From Evernia prunastri (lineage: Eukaryota; Ascomycota; Lecanoromycetes; Lecanorales; Parmeliaceae), in contig NKYR01000131.1 in assembly GCA_003184365.1 (NCBI GenBank), forward strand, positions 37,081 through 101,080: 64,000 nt of DNA, in the 5' to 3' direction. A program made the position numbers and the translations under genes. Below the pieces are notes generated by a model, which was given only the letters and a program-made list of their open reading frames with translations, ran no database searches and was not told the origin of the DNA. This document shows, piece after piece, positions 43,019 through 54,667 of this stretch; position 1 is the first letter of the stretch; each line of letters begins with the position of its first letter.

Positions 43019-43355
43019 TCGTAAGCCGTGGGTAGGGAGGGTGCCATTCTGCGAGATGAATCTTCGCTGGAGGTCGAGATTCTCCTTTATTTATATTGTC
43101 AACCAGAATGTATTTGGATACCCAGTTAGCGATGTAGAAATGGCAAGCGTCAGTCTGCCTTGTGGTTGTGGAGTGCGCTCAAAAAGAAAGACAGGGCGAC
43201 CATCTTGCTCGGCGGAAGGAGACTTGTGAGGACCAAAGACGGTGCCACAAACAAGTCAAGTCTATAATGTTGATACATCCCCGGCTCCTATTTACAATAC
43301 TTGATCGTCCACCACAAAGGTATTATCGCGACTGTCTAGCTCATGCCATTGACTC
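43019..43355. other. Convergent intergenic region
   Basis: The 3' ends of the secreted-protein gene and the ATP synthase subunit e gene face each other across about 340 bp. No feature is recognised. Confidence 0.5.
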
Positions 43356-43877
43356 TCATTTTGCCTCACTCATCGTCAGATACGCTTCCAAATCGAACTT
43401 CGGGTCACTGGGGTCGGAGATGACTGCGAGTGCCAAAGTCAGTCCTTTGTTCGAGAAAATCCCAATACCAGGTCTCATTGAGTATCTTTAAACCCAAATG
43501 TAGCCCCAACATTCCCAGAGCGCGATGTGATCCCGGCCTGGACAGAATATTCTGAGAGGAATGGAATCCCCAGCTATCATTCTCCTCAAGAAAAGGCAAA
43601 CTGACCAGCGCCCTCCTTAGCCTCCTTCGGCATCGTCTTCTTCACCCATTCCGCCTTTGCTTTCGATATTAAACTCGCCTGATGTTCAAAATCCCTGTCG
43701 ATTCGTGCCATTTTTGCTCTGGCTGACATGGTGGCCTGATGATAGAAGCCGTAGCCTACGCCAGTGACGAGAGCAGAGTAACGGAGGACCTGCGCGTGAC
43801 TTGTAAGCGATTGGAGTCAATGGTGGAGGGGGTAAGAGAAGTATTGGATTGCGCACGTTTACGCCAGAGGAAGCCAT
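43356..43877 (-). CDS. ATP21: Mitochondrial F1Fo-ATP synthase subunit e
   Basis: Subunit e (yeast Tim11/Atp21) is a small inner-membrane protein that helps ATP synthase dimers form and bend the cristae. Three exons, 43877-43857, 43789-43606 and 43423-43356, give 90 residues with every junction in phase. The protein starts MASSGVNVLRYSALVTGVG across intron 1, with the membrane helix carrying the Gly-rich GVGYGFYH dimer motif. Then comes a charged helix (MSARAKMARIDRDFEHQAS) and a short tail ending DLEAYLTMSEAK. The 7-codon first exon and the small third exon explain why no single open frame shows the gene. It is divergent from the dynein intermediate chain gene. Confidence 0.92.
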
Positions 43878-44300
43878 CCCAGGGGTGTTGAAGGACAGCT
43901 GGAGGTTGAGGCGTGGAACAGAAAAGTCAATCGCAACAGTCAGGTGGTAAAGAACGTAGACAGGCTAGCATACGGCTGCCGAGGTATCGAAATGCGGTCG
44001 TGGATTGTGCTCTGGAAGAAGGAATTGAGTGTCGAGGATAAAAGTTTATGAGGGAGCTTGATTCACTAATTTTTATGCATTGCATTAATTCTCGATATTG
44101 GTATTCACTTCGCGTCTCCAAAGTATCTTCAAAACCACCCCGCCCAACGTCTGCGAATCATCATACCATGATACTAAGCTAAGAACCTACAACACCTGAT
44201 CTATTGATTAGCGATTGCAGACACGCCATGCCCTGCTAGTCGTCCTCCGGTCTTCAAATTGGTTGGGCATGACCTGAATGTTCAATACGAGTCCTTAACG
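43878..44300. promoter_or_regulatory. Shared upstream region of ATP21 and dynein intermediate chain
   Basis: About 420 bp separate the two divergent start codons, so promoters of both genes must lie here. No TATA box or defined operator stands out. Confidence 0.4.
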
Positions 44301-46519
44301 ATGCAGCGGAAGGACGAGATTCTAGCCAAGAAGGCCAAACTTGCCGAACTCAGACGGCAGCGGGAAGAACGAGAGCAGCGACAGAAAGACTCCGGTAAAC
44401 GAGAGTCCATTGCAGGGGAGGCGTCTGAGGTACCTTGTCCGTGCTACGTTCGATCTACCGCTCTTTCACTCACGCATTGAAGACTAAGGTTTCTACGCCT
44501 GCTCGTACAACCGACAGAAAGGAGCTCGACAGCTTCATTGACACGCTCGTTGGGGACAAACCTAGAGATCGCAGTGTAGGAACATCATCGCCAGCAGGCA
44601 GGAAAAGCCGTCCAAGCTCCGCATTTGGTACTGGGAATGTCGGTGCCGAGGTTCATGACAGTACATCAAGCCCATCGCGTCCTCCAGGCTCGTACGCCTC
44701 AGCGGGCACCCAAACTCTGTCTACCGCTCTTGCCGAAACCAACTTCGAGCAGCCGCCCGCCCCTACTTCGAAACCTATAGCCGAGGTTCTGACCTACAGC
44801 AAAGGCGTTCAGACCTCCGACCCATGGTCTCCGCAGCGGCAACGTAGATCATCGAGCGGCCTCTCGGATCGAGATGGAGATACATCACCTTCAGCACCGC
44901 GCTCACCCACCAAGCGGCGAAGCCGAAGGGAGCGAGAAAGGGAGGAGGAACTTCGACATAATCTAAGGTTGGAGATTGAAGATGAACTGAAAGCTGTCAA
45001 AGATCTTAGCTTGGACCGTCCAAATCCCACTGGGCCGTCAGTTTTCCCTGCGAGGGGTCTGACAGATGAGGAGGTCAATGTTGTGACTTCATCGGAAGAC
45101 TTCCTGGAGTTTGTGGAAAGATCGAGCAAAGTCATAGAAAAAGCTCTGGACCAAGATTACGATGTGTTGGCTGACTATGCTCTGGACGGGGCGGAGGTGG
45201 AATCTGATGAAGATGAGGGCTACGGAAGCTCGCGAGGCAAGAAAGGCAGAAGGGTACGACAGGTAGCACAATTCTACGACGAGCGGTGGAGCCGGAAGCG
45301 GATGATCAGCGACATGAACTTCTCGCCTAAAGTAAGACTCTCAAATGCTGTGGATAGCTCAATCTGACATGAATAGTTTCCTGAGCTACTCCTAGCCTCG
45401 TACACCAAGAACCCATCCGCCCCTCAAGATCCTTCAGGCCTTGTTCAGATATGGAATTTGCACCTTCATTCGCGTCCAGAATATACATTTCACAGCACAT
45501 CTGACATCCTGACTGCCAAATTTTCACCATTTCATCCATCCCTCATAATCGGCGGTTCGTACAGTGGGCAAGTCATTCTCTGGGACACACGCTCCAGGAC
45601 GCCTCTTCCAGTCCAAAAGACGCCTTTGACTGGTGCCTCCACTGGAGGCCACACCCACCCTGTGTACTCGATATCCCTCGTTGGCACCCAAAATGCTAAC
45701 AATATCATTTCATGCTCGACCGACGGTGTGGTCTGCGGCTGGACGGTTGACATGCTGAGCCTCCCTCAAGAATACCTGGAACTAATGACCCCACCTCCGA
45801 GCAAGACGGAGGACCTGAGTCCAACTTGCATGTCTTTCCCAATCTCCGACCCAACTTCCTTTCTCGTTGGTACGGAAGAAGGTACTATTTACCCCTGCCA
45901 TCGCTACGACCGTGCAGGAGCCAAGGCTGGCGTTGACACCAAACTTCGCTACAAAGGCCACACTGCACCAGTCATGAGCGTGGACTTCCATCCAGCTCGT
46001 GGACCTGTGGACCTAGGCGACTTGGTCCTATCTAGCTCCCTTGACTGGACGGTGAAGCTATGGAAGACTCGCGCTGCTTCTTCAACTTCCATGGCTACAT
46101 CGAATCCTCCATCGATTTTAAGCCAAACTGTCAGAGATGAGCATGCTGTTGGACCACTTGTCGAATTCTCACGAGAAGACATAGTGTATGACGCCCGTTG
46201 GTCACCACATAAACCCGGAGTCTTCTCATCCGTGGACGGGGCAGGAAACGTTGAAGTCTGGGATTTGACCGATGATATCGAAGTTCCTGCAGCTCGAGTA
46301 ACGCCGGAGATGAGCCGCAATATTCAAGGAGGCTACGCCGCTAAGAGCCTGGAGAAAGTTTGCTGGGAGGAGAAGGAAGGGAAAAGGCTCGGTGTTGGCG
46401 GAGCAGCAGGCGTGGTGACTGTGTTTGAAGTTGGCGCAGACCTGGCTGGAGAGAGTGTGAGAAACGAGGAATGGACGAGGATGAAGAGGTTGATTGGCAG
46501 GGTGGAGACAGGAAGATGA
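44301..46519 (+). CDS. Cytoplasmic dynein 1 intermediate chain
   Basis: The intermediate chain links dynein heavy chains to dynactin and the light chains. Exons 44301-44429, 44489-45331 and 45377-46519 give 704 residues. The N-terminal charged coiled coil (MQRKDEILAKKAKLAELRRQ) is the dynactin p150/NudE-binding segment. A Ser/Pro linker carries two TQT-like sites (SAGTQTLST and KGVQTSDPW), matching the LC8 light-chain binding pattern. A second charged helix (RREREREEELRHNLRLEIED) and the conserved KVIEKALDQDYDVLADY precede a C-terminal WD40 propeller. The propeller starts at PELLLASYTKNP and includes SLIIGGSYSGQVILWDTRSR and LVLSSSLDWTVKLWKTR. Corresponds to yeast Pac11 and metazoan DYNC1I. 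Confidence 0.95.
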
Positions 46520-47091
46520 GTGATCATCTGTTTTCTTTCATGTTGCGGAATACCCATTTGAAAGTGGTCAGCTACACCCCAAATTGCTGTATATCGTTGG
46601 CCACCTCAAAACGGCATTGTATGGGAGTGAGCTCGTTTGCAGGCCTACTTATCCCCGGCACTTATTTCTTTTCCAGCCTCAAGTAATCGATATGTGTCGA
46701 TTGCCATCATTGCTGGGTAGCCTTGCAACATACCTGCCGCTCCCATTTACACTGGCTCCCATACTGTCCTGTGCTTCGTACTGGTTCAAACGTTTGTCAA
46801 AATCTCGCTTGGTGGAACGTTTACAGTGTTTCACTAGAAAGACCATATAATTGCTCGGTACAATGTACCCCACAAGGCGTCATCCCAGACATCCAGAGTG
46901 CTGTTCGGCGCTTGAAAGGTCGGATGTCGGCTTCCAGCAATGTCTGTACCTATTGTCCCAGAAGTCTACATCCACAGAGATGGCTTTTGAATACGCGACA
47001 TGCGTGTGGCATTTGAAATTGTCACGAGACTGTTCTGACTTTTTTTCTTCTTCCTTCTTTCGTTCTATCACCTGTATTCCAATCCCACGAG
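46520..47091. other. Intergenic region with pyrimidine tract
   Basis: A T/C-rich tract (about 47038-47062) lies just upstream of the secreted-protein start, a common fungal promoter feature. No gene is seen. Confidence 0.5.
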
Positions 47092-47809
47092 ATGGGGGTT
47101 CTTTATTTGCCAATCCACCTTGTCCGACTCGTCTTCCTCCTCATTCACGTATCCTCATCAGCACCAGAGATACCCCATTTCCTCTGCGACCGCGCTACTT
47201 ACGGTATGCCTAAATACCACTCATGCAACGCCCTTCTATACGGTACCCCGGTACAGCGCGGTGCAGGCATCTTCAACATCGACAGTATCGACCACGGTTT
47301 CCTCCTGCCCTACTTCGGCGGCAGCGCTCAGTTCACCATTAGCCAATGGAGGCATAGAATTAATCTACCTGAGGTGTGGCGCAACGGTACGCCAAAACGC
47401 CAACTCTTAACTTCCCGTGGGCAATTCGCACCTAGCTGACATATCGTTACTTACAGATTTCTGCAAAATCGCCTTACTGGTCAGGTCAGACCCCACGGGC
47501 GGATTCACCACCGACAGCGGAACGTGGGTGGGGATTGCGAGGAAGGGGAAAGCGGTGCTGGATTACTGTCTGGTTCAGAAGGCGGTGCCCGAACGGGGCG
47601 GCGGAGTGGGACGCGCAGGCGCTCGGAACAGGCTCGATATCGTGATGTACCAAGAGGGGTCTCTTTTTGATCGTGCGATAGGCGGCGGCGTCAGATCCGA
47701 CGGCCTGGTTATGGTCGACACGAACGGGACGATTGTCAGCTTGAGTGCCAGCGGCCGGATTGGAAATCTCAGCCACGCATCAGGCGGTATCGATTTGGAG
47801 AGTGGATAA
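47092..47809 (+). CDS. Small predicted secreted protein
   Basis: Exons 47092-47386 and 47457-47809 join in phase to give 215 residues. Signal peptide MGVLYLPIHLVRLVFLLIHV, with likely cleavage near SSSA. The mature part contains CDRATYGMPKYHSCNALLYG, then after the intron DFCKIALLVRSDPTGGFTTD and SGTWVGIARKGKAVLDYC. Four Cys residues at matching spacing (C...SC, FC...YC) suggest two disulfides. It resembles a loosely defined class of ascomycete secreted proteins with a C-K/N-I/V-A-L-L block, but I cannot name a family or function. Confidence 0.75.
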
Positions 47810-50800
47810 ATCCAACGGGTTTTCGAGGACTTCGACGGAGCTCAATTTTCGAAAGGAACCTGGGAACCTTGAAAGAGCGGGGATCGATGAGCCAAGTGGT
47901 CCAAGTGGTCAGCATCGACTGCTGTCCGAGGCTGTTTGGATAACGAACGAGATCAGCCATCGTAGAGTTCAACCACGAACGATGTCAGAAGCAAAAGTAC
48001 AGCTTGAGACCAAACCAATCCCAACGTGGAAGCCACGCCCGGAGAATGCCTTCCTGGGGTTGTATATGACACAAAGCGTGGAACTGGAACGGTGCAAACC
48101 CGGAGCAGAATGACACTGCTTCGCCTGACCCCCGGCTTTCAATGACTGAGAAGAGTGGCCTAAATCCACCTCCAGATCGGAATGCTTGCCCAACGCCAGC
48201 GCTACAACAGCTGCGGACCAAGCTTCAAATCGCTGGCTCGCTTCTACCAGTCGAACCCACGGGAAAGAATTTCCTGCCCTATTGAAATAGCCTCGTGGCG
48301 CAGAAATTGTTAAGCTCATTGCAGAAATCGGTAGATACAAAGCTTCCAGCCCATCATGTCAGCATTCGTGTTGTTCATTCAGGGTGCAACTTGCCACCTG
48401 ACGTCTGTCGGAGTCTATCCCAAGACACAACTCCACGCTCTGGCAAGAAGGAGACCGAGCGCGCACCTAAAGCGGATCTGAACTGTGCCTTTTTATATCT
48501 TGGAGTCTGTCAATCGAATTGACAGTCTGTAAGTACACAACAAAGTACGAAATCGTTGTAGGCAATGTTCCGACAGTCCACGTCCTTCCTCTAACTCAGT
48601 TTTGGGAAAGAAGCAAGACATGAACCTCTTGAAAACACCCTGGATACTCGCCCGGCTCTTGTTCTCATACTAGCGCAGTGTTAAAGTTCTGATAGATCCC
48701 CTAGGGGTACAGATCCATATCGCATGAGCTCGAAAGCGTTCTCACACCCTGGGCCTACCATCGCGCCAGTCTCGCCATTACGAGAACAAGGATATGCGAG
48801 AATGGAAAAGTTTACCTTGATAGTCCTAGAGCCCGCTCTATACATTAGTCCTAGTGTACAGCCTGTAGTTCTCCGCACATCCATGGGAAACCGGGTACCA
48901 ATGCTCTGCCCTTACGAGTCACAGAAGAATTATCCATCCGCTCGTAAGCCACATTGATTCGCTGCAAGGCCATCGTCTTCATCCTCTCATGTTCAAGCAA
49001 ATGACTTCTACAGCTATTCGAGCCGAGTATCATTTCGAGATGGCTAAATGAAATGAGACCGGCGCCTAGGACGATAAAGTACCTCACAGTAAACTATCTG
49101 GACCGTGAATGTGCTCGTCCTTCAATAGTGAGAGAGTATGACTTGATGATCGAAAGGCAATGCTTACCGAATTGCCGCTGGTGGAACATCGAATCGCTCA
49201 TTCGATAAGTTAGTCAGATTAGCAAAGCCATGGGTCTAGCTGGGACTCCGATATACAAGCCTGAGAACTCAATGCTCTAGTAATCTGTCATGTACAAGAA
49301 TGTTTGAAAATGACGCAAAAGACCCTCTGGCTTCTGCGGTCTAGGTATCCACCTCCAATAGTTGATGTGCTGCGCTCCGTTCGTTCACGTTCACTTATTT
49401 CATTATTACATCCCGGCGCTTGAGAAAATTGATGCTTCAGCAAAGGATCCGAGTAAAATGCAGACTCTGTACAACCACGGGACGAGGTCATATTCATGGC
49501 AATCAGCCCTGGCATTCCATTTGCCTTGACCGAACACGATAACCGAATACCATAACGATTAACAAGACAAAAACTGTATCTGCATATCAATGGCACCTAC
49601 CTCATCTCTCAATCTTTCATCTCATGCGGTATATCTCTTCAATATCGTACAGTTTCTCCAAAAGCGCAAGAAGTACAGTGTAATCCTAGCACGATCTAAA
49701 CTTGAAAGAACTCAACTTCACCTCGCGGCTCATCGCCCTCACTCACAGCGACATTCTCAGTCCTGGCTGTCAACCTCAGCGCAGCCGACTTCCGAAAAGC
49801 TTTGCGCGACATCAAGACTTGCGCAGCCGCTGTAAAGGGCAGCCTGTCTCCTCGATTGCAGTCAGCTTCTCAGATAGGAATCGAGGATCGGAGGGGCTTC
49901 CTGAAGCCGCTGGTCCACGGACTGGAAGGTTCCGGCGACACATGTACATAAAGTATACGAAAATGCAGATGCTCTTTAAAAGTTCTATCATTTTCCTTCG
50001 CGTCGATCTCAGACTCTGCGCTGTCTGCCCAACACGACCACAACCAATGACGCGCCGACATATAAAAACAGCGGCCTGATTATACTGTAACACAAAACAC
50101 CCTGGTATGAGTGCAAATCCCGCATTCTGGACACCTTCCCAATCACTGAAGATTTCTCGCTGGAAGGAACGAACACGGCAGCCACCGGTGAGCCCGGCGG
50201 TTGCAGCACGGCCTTCCGCAGACTGAGGTTGCAGCAGCAGACTGAGCTACTCACAATCCGCGTGGGATCAAAGCGTGGGGGACGGAGCCCAGCCTACTGC
50301 GCCAATCGCAGAAGCGGTGGAGAATATATTTATACCAAAGGCATGAGCCGGATTCATCGAAGGGGCGGCGTGTCATCCATCCATCGTGGGAAAAGCTACC
50401 CTTCGTCCCTTTTGACTAATAGATACTCAACCCTAGATTCTGCCTGTCGGTGAGTATGAGTCTTTGTAACAGGGCAGCGACTCCCGTCCTCTGGACCCCC
50501 TGAAATATCAGCAAGCCGGCCAAAAGCCCAGGGATCAGCAATGCGAAATAGAGGCCACTGCTACTGCTAATGCCGTTGTGCTCCTTAAGCCCCGCCCTTT
50601 CGTTCAAATCGACAGTACTTCTTCCGTTCTCGAAGCTAGGTTATGACATAAATATCGAACCTGATATCTCCAAATGGGAAAATCGGCCACCTTTTCAGCT
50701 GTGGCACTAGTCTGCTCGGAAGAGTTTGTTCGATATAAATGCGGCTACTAAGATGGTCTTCTTGGTCGTAGTCAGGTATATCGCTATGTGAGAAGTCAGT

Positions 50801-51020
50801 TGTGACATGAGGAATAGGCTGCGAAGAACTCGTCTTTGTTTGGAACGACTGCACGTGGGCGAAATCGGGAAGTCGTTATGAACCGCAGAGTGGCCAGATA
50901 TATTAGCAGCTTATATAAAGGTTTTAGCCATCTTTTGCTTTGAATAGGTATTTATGGTCGCTTGCCTTCTGAAGGCTTGCGTGTGGGTATTATAATAAGC
51001 TAGGTCGATGGCTCAGTAAT
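47810..51020. other. 3.2 kb gene-poor interval
   Basis: Several short frames on both strands (for example 47969-48340 minus, 49590-49835 plus, 49702-50079 plus) show no recognisable domain, signal peptide or splice-supported extension. No repeats were noticed. It could hold lineage-specific short genes or non-coding RNAs that cannot be told from sequence. Confidence 0.5.
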
Positions 51021-52767
51021 TTACACTGCTCCGCCATCATCACAACCCCAAATTTTCACAGTTCTGTCATGTCCGGAAGACGCGATCCACCGACCGGAAC
51101 GCGACACATCCACCGATAGGACGTTGCCTGAATGCCCACTCAGTGTCTTCGCCAACGCCCAGTCATCCGCAGAGAAGATGTTGACATTCTTGTCGAACCC
51201 ACTCGAAACGAAGAATGTCCCCGAATTCTTCGGCTGAACGTCCCCTCTGTCATCCTTCATTGGGGCCGAAGTGCAGTCCTCGCCTTTGAACCACCGTAGA
51301 TCGGAAACGTTCCCTTTGTGGGCTCCGACTTGGCCAACTTGCCGCACCATGCGCACATCCCAGCACTTGACCCATCCGTCTGCTGCCCCGGATAGGACTC
51401 TGTGTCCGTCATAGCTCCAGTCCAAAGCGTAGATGTCTTTGATGTGGCCATCAAGAATCATGACTGTCCTGCCAGTGCGCAAGTCCCATATCCTGCCGAT
51501 GCTGTCAAGCCCAGCGCTAGCAAGCAGACTTCCATCGGTGTTGAAACTCAGTGCAAAGACTTCCCGTGAATGACCTTCTTGGAGCAGCAGCTCCGTTGTT
51601 GTAGCGACGTCCCATAATCGCCATGTGGTATCGTAAGAGGCTGATGCGAGATATTGGCCGGAAGGGTGGAACTCGACTCGACATACTCGCGCGGTGTGGC
51701 CTGATAGAGTAGAGATAGGAGTGTCTTGCTGCAGATTCCAGAGGTGAATGTTGCCTTCTCCGCCACTGCTAGCCAAATTGACCGCTTCTTCCGAGACAGT
51801 ACTGCCTGGTAAAGTAGCGCCCGGATACCAACTGATTCCCCCTACTCGATCTGTGTGTCCTCTTAGAGTTCTTTTCTCGTTCAGATTGGGTACATCGAGA
51901 AGCCTTATGCCACCAGACCAATTTCCCGCAGCAATCAGTTCTCCATTGGGCGAAAAGCGTGTTATGCTCACAGGGCGATCACCAGCAATTTGGGAACCAA
52001 AGAGCTCGAATTTTGTGAGCCGCTCCTTGATTGCTTTTCGGTGTTTGATATGCGTGCGCAGAGGTATCGTTGATTCCAGCTTCTGATTTACTATCCTGTT
52101 CTTTGCCTTCGGTAGCGAGTGTCTTGCTATAGCTTTTCGAGCTTCCAGCAGCTCCGGCATCCCCTCGGTATAAAATTCTTCATCTTGCTCCCCTTGGGCA
52201 CCTTCCTGTGACTCGTCCTGCATTTGGATGTCGCCCTCGCCATCCTCTCCGGCATCTAGCTCCGCTTGAGTCGTCAAAAGCTCCCTCAATCTGTCTCTCC
52301 TATCTCCGGGTCCTTCCCCAAAAAGCGTGATGGGCTCGCCCATTTCTCGTAATCGTGCCCGTACCCGGCCATCATCTGTTGGTACAGCTATAGCTGCTGC
52401 TCGCCGCCGTCGGGAGAATTGTGAGAGGATTGCTGAAGCCTTCTCTGGGGCAATACCAGCTGCGGCTGTTGGTAGGTAGTGGTCTCGATCAAGGGCTGCA
52501 TATATGTAAGTATTTGCATCATTGCCCATTAGGCTTTTCTCTTACGTATATTGGCAAGGTCCACCCCCATCTCCGTATCCTAGTGCCCCAGTACATTCCA
52601 TCAGCGGCCATCCTAGTCATCCCCACAAGCCAAGGTCTCCAGTCTTAAGACACACGGCGCTCTGAGATACTCGCATGAACATTTCCGAAACAATACGAAG
52701 TGCAAAGATGCCTGCTTACCTCGGGATCATCCTCCTCTACATATGCTTGTCTCGCCGGGTGCATCAT
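51021..52767 (-). CDS. PRP4: U4/U6 snRNP protein Prp4
   Basis: Prp4 is part of the U4/U6 and U4/U6.U5 snRNPs and is needed for pre-mRNA splicing. Three exons: 52767-52720, 52579-52546 (34 nt) and 52495-51021, all in phase, 518 residues. The first two exons supply MMHPARQAYVEEDDPEDTEM and GVDLANI; reading the large frame alone would begin falsely inside the intron. The SFM (Prp4/Prp18 splicing-factor) motif lies in VRARLREMGEPITLFGEGPG, with RRDRLRELL. A C-terminal seven-blade WD40 propeller follows from FELFGSQIAGDRPVSITRFS to SSGHDRTVKIWGCDD. All conserved regions are intact. Confidence 0.95.
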
Positions 52768-54667
52768 AATGGCGGTGTTGCGGAGAGCCCGGGTAACCGT
52801 TGGTAAACAGGTATAAACCAGAATTGTTCAAGCAAATTGTACCTCGCACTGTGCAATGTATAAGTGTACAAAGTGACAGGCAGCCAATTTAAACTTCGAC
52901 TAGCGCCCTATTAGCGTCCTTAGTTCTTCCGATGGCCCTCGTCAAAAATATGCTAACCCTTCCTTGTTGATTGTACAGCTCGATTTGCGAATTCCAAAGG
53001 TCTAAGATACATCTGACTCCTATTAGCCACTGTGCTACTCGATAAAAGGGAAGGGCATTCTTCACTCTATACACCGCTACATAGAGATGATCAGTAGACT
53101 ACGGAACATAGATTGTGATGAGTTTTTGAGCCGTGGGTCCCTCATAAAGTCACGTCCTCAACATAACCCTACCTCAAGCCCTCTGGGATCTTGAGCTGCA
53201 TAACCAAAGTGCTCTTCTACATCCCCGGCAATGCGAATATCTGACTGTTAGCTGGGGTTTGCTTGAGGCTTACAACCTTCTCACTTCGTCTGCCTTTCCT
53301 CTCTTTCGCGATTTATCTCAATGCTGTCTTGTAAAATTCAAAGGCCATCATACGCTGCTTCTGCTCCAACTTTGTCCTACAAGGCTACACCGATAAATTG
53401 AATCTAAAGGATTCTTAGGACGAGCTAGCGGCTCTTCCGTGAAAACGCGAGTATTAAAGAGGCCCAGACTTGGGTGTGACCTATGTTACCTCGACTCCAC
53501 TACCCCGAGTTCGGGATCTAATATACCCCCAGATTTCAAAGTATCTGCCTTCGATACCAGATGTAAGCGCATTCTGATAGACTAACAGCTAGACACCCCT
53601 CTTTGACATGTATACATCATGCACGATTAAGGCGTCAACCTTTGCTCAGTCATCAATCGTGCTGTCCACAGCCTTGTCGAATCGTGCCGGTGCGGCCGAC
53701 AAGCCGTCTCTGATCTACCGTACCGTTTTGATTGACATATAACAAACCACAGCCTTGTATAACTCCTTTCCACAGAAGACACGCTTTGAAACGAACTCTT
53801 TCCAAGATATGAACCTCCAATTAACCTATGAGATAGCAGTCTTTATATAGCTCCTTAGACTATATATCACCGTGTTATAAAGTCCCTTTGCGTATAAGAC
53901 GCCGTGATGGGGCTGTTGATTATCAATCAAAACATTGCATATTGTAAATCGATCCCTTTTTGTATTCATGCGGGAGCCAAGGGCCTGGGCCCCACTATAC
54001 TCTCACTTCTACTTCGTCCGGATACTCGGCTGCGTCTGCATACTGGCACGTTGGCTCGGGGAAACGAGGCTCAAATGCTACTCTCGGCGATTTATGGCCA
54101 TTGACCGCGGGTTCAAGAGAACGGGCAATCGCTGCTAGACCAGGGCCTCGAGCGCCCAGGTTGTGTCTACGCTCAACAGGTACCGCTGTCAATGTACTGT
54201 GGGAAGATCTTATACTTCTTATCGTGCGTTATCCCGTCTTATGCCTCATCTGATTGGACAAATCAATGTGTGAGGCTCAACTGCTCCAGACTCCTTTTCT
54301 TTTGTCAGCTTTGGTCTAGAGTTAACTCGAGCTGTGTGTATACCGCTTTTTCTCATGGTTCCTCGAGCGCCTAGTTTGTGCCTACGCTCAACCGGTGTCG
54401 CCGTAAATGGACTTTGGGAAGATCAAATGGCTGTCACCGTGCGTTATTCCGTTTAATGTCTCATCTAATTGGAGAATTCAATTCGTGAGGCTCAACTGCT
54501 CCAGACTTCTGTCTGATGTCAGCCTTGGTCTAGAGCGAACTTGAACGATGCATGTGCCACTTTTCTCATGATTTCACTTCTTCCTCCAATTCTCCTCAAG
54601 GATTGTCCAGACGCACACCTTTATACTCGAAATTTTAGTGAAGGCGTATCTGGTCTTAATCCACACC
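52768..54667. other. 1.9 kb intergenic region with diverged duplication
   Basis: No gene is supported. The region is AT-rich between about 53700 and 53890 and contains a 215-bp direct duplication at its distal end, listed separately. Small frames near 53904-54253 on both strands overlap the first copy. Confidence 0.5.
54146..54572. repeat. Diverged 215-bp tandem duplication
   Basis: Copy 1 runs 54146-54360 and copy 2 about 54361-54572, head to tail. Shared words include cctcgagcgcc, gggaagatc, gtgaggctcaactgctccag and ttggtctagag. Many of the differences are transitions (C/T and G/A), as well as some transversions, so the copies are old or were mutated after duplication. Confidence 0.85.
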
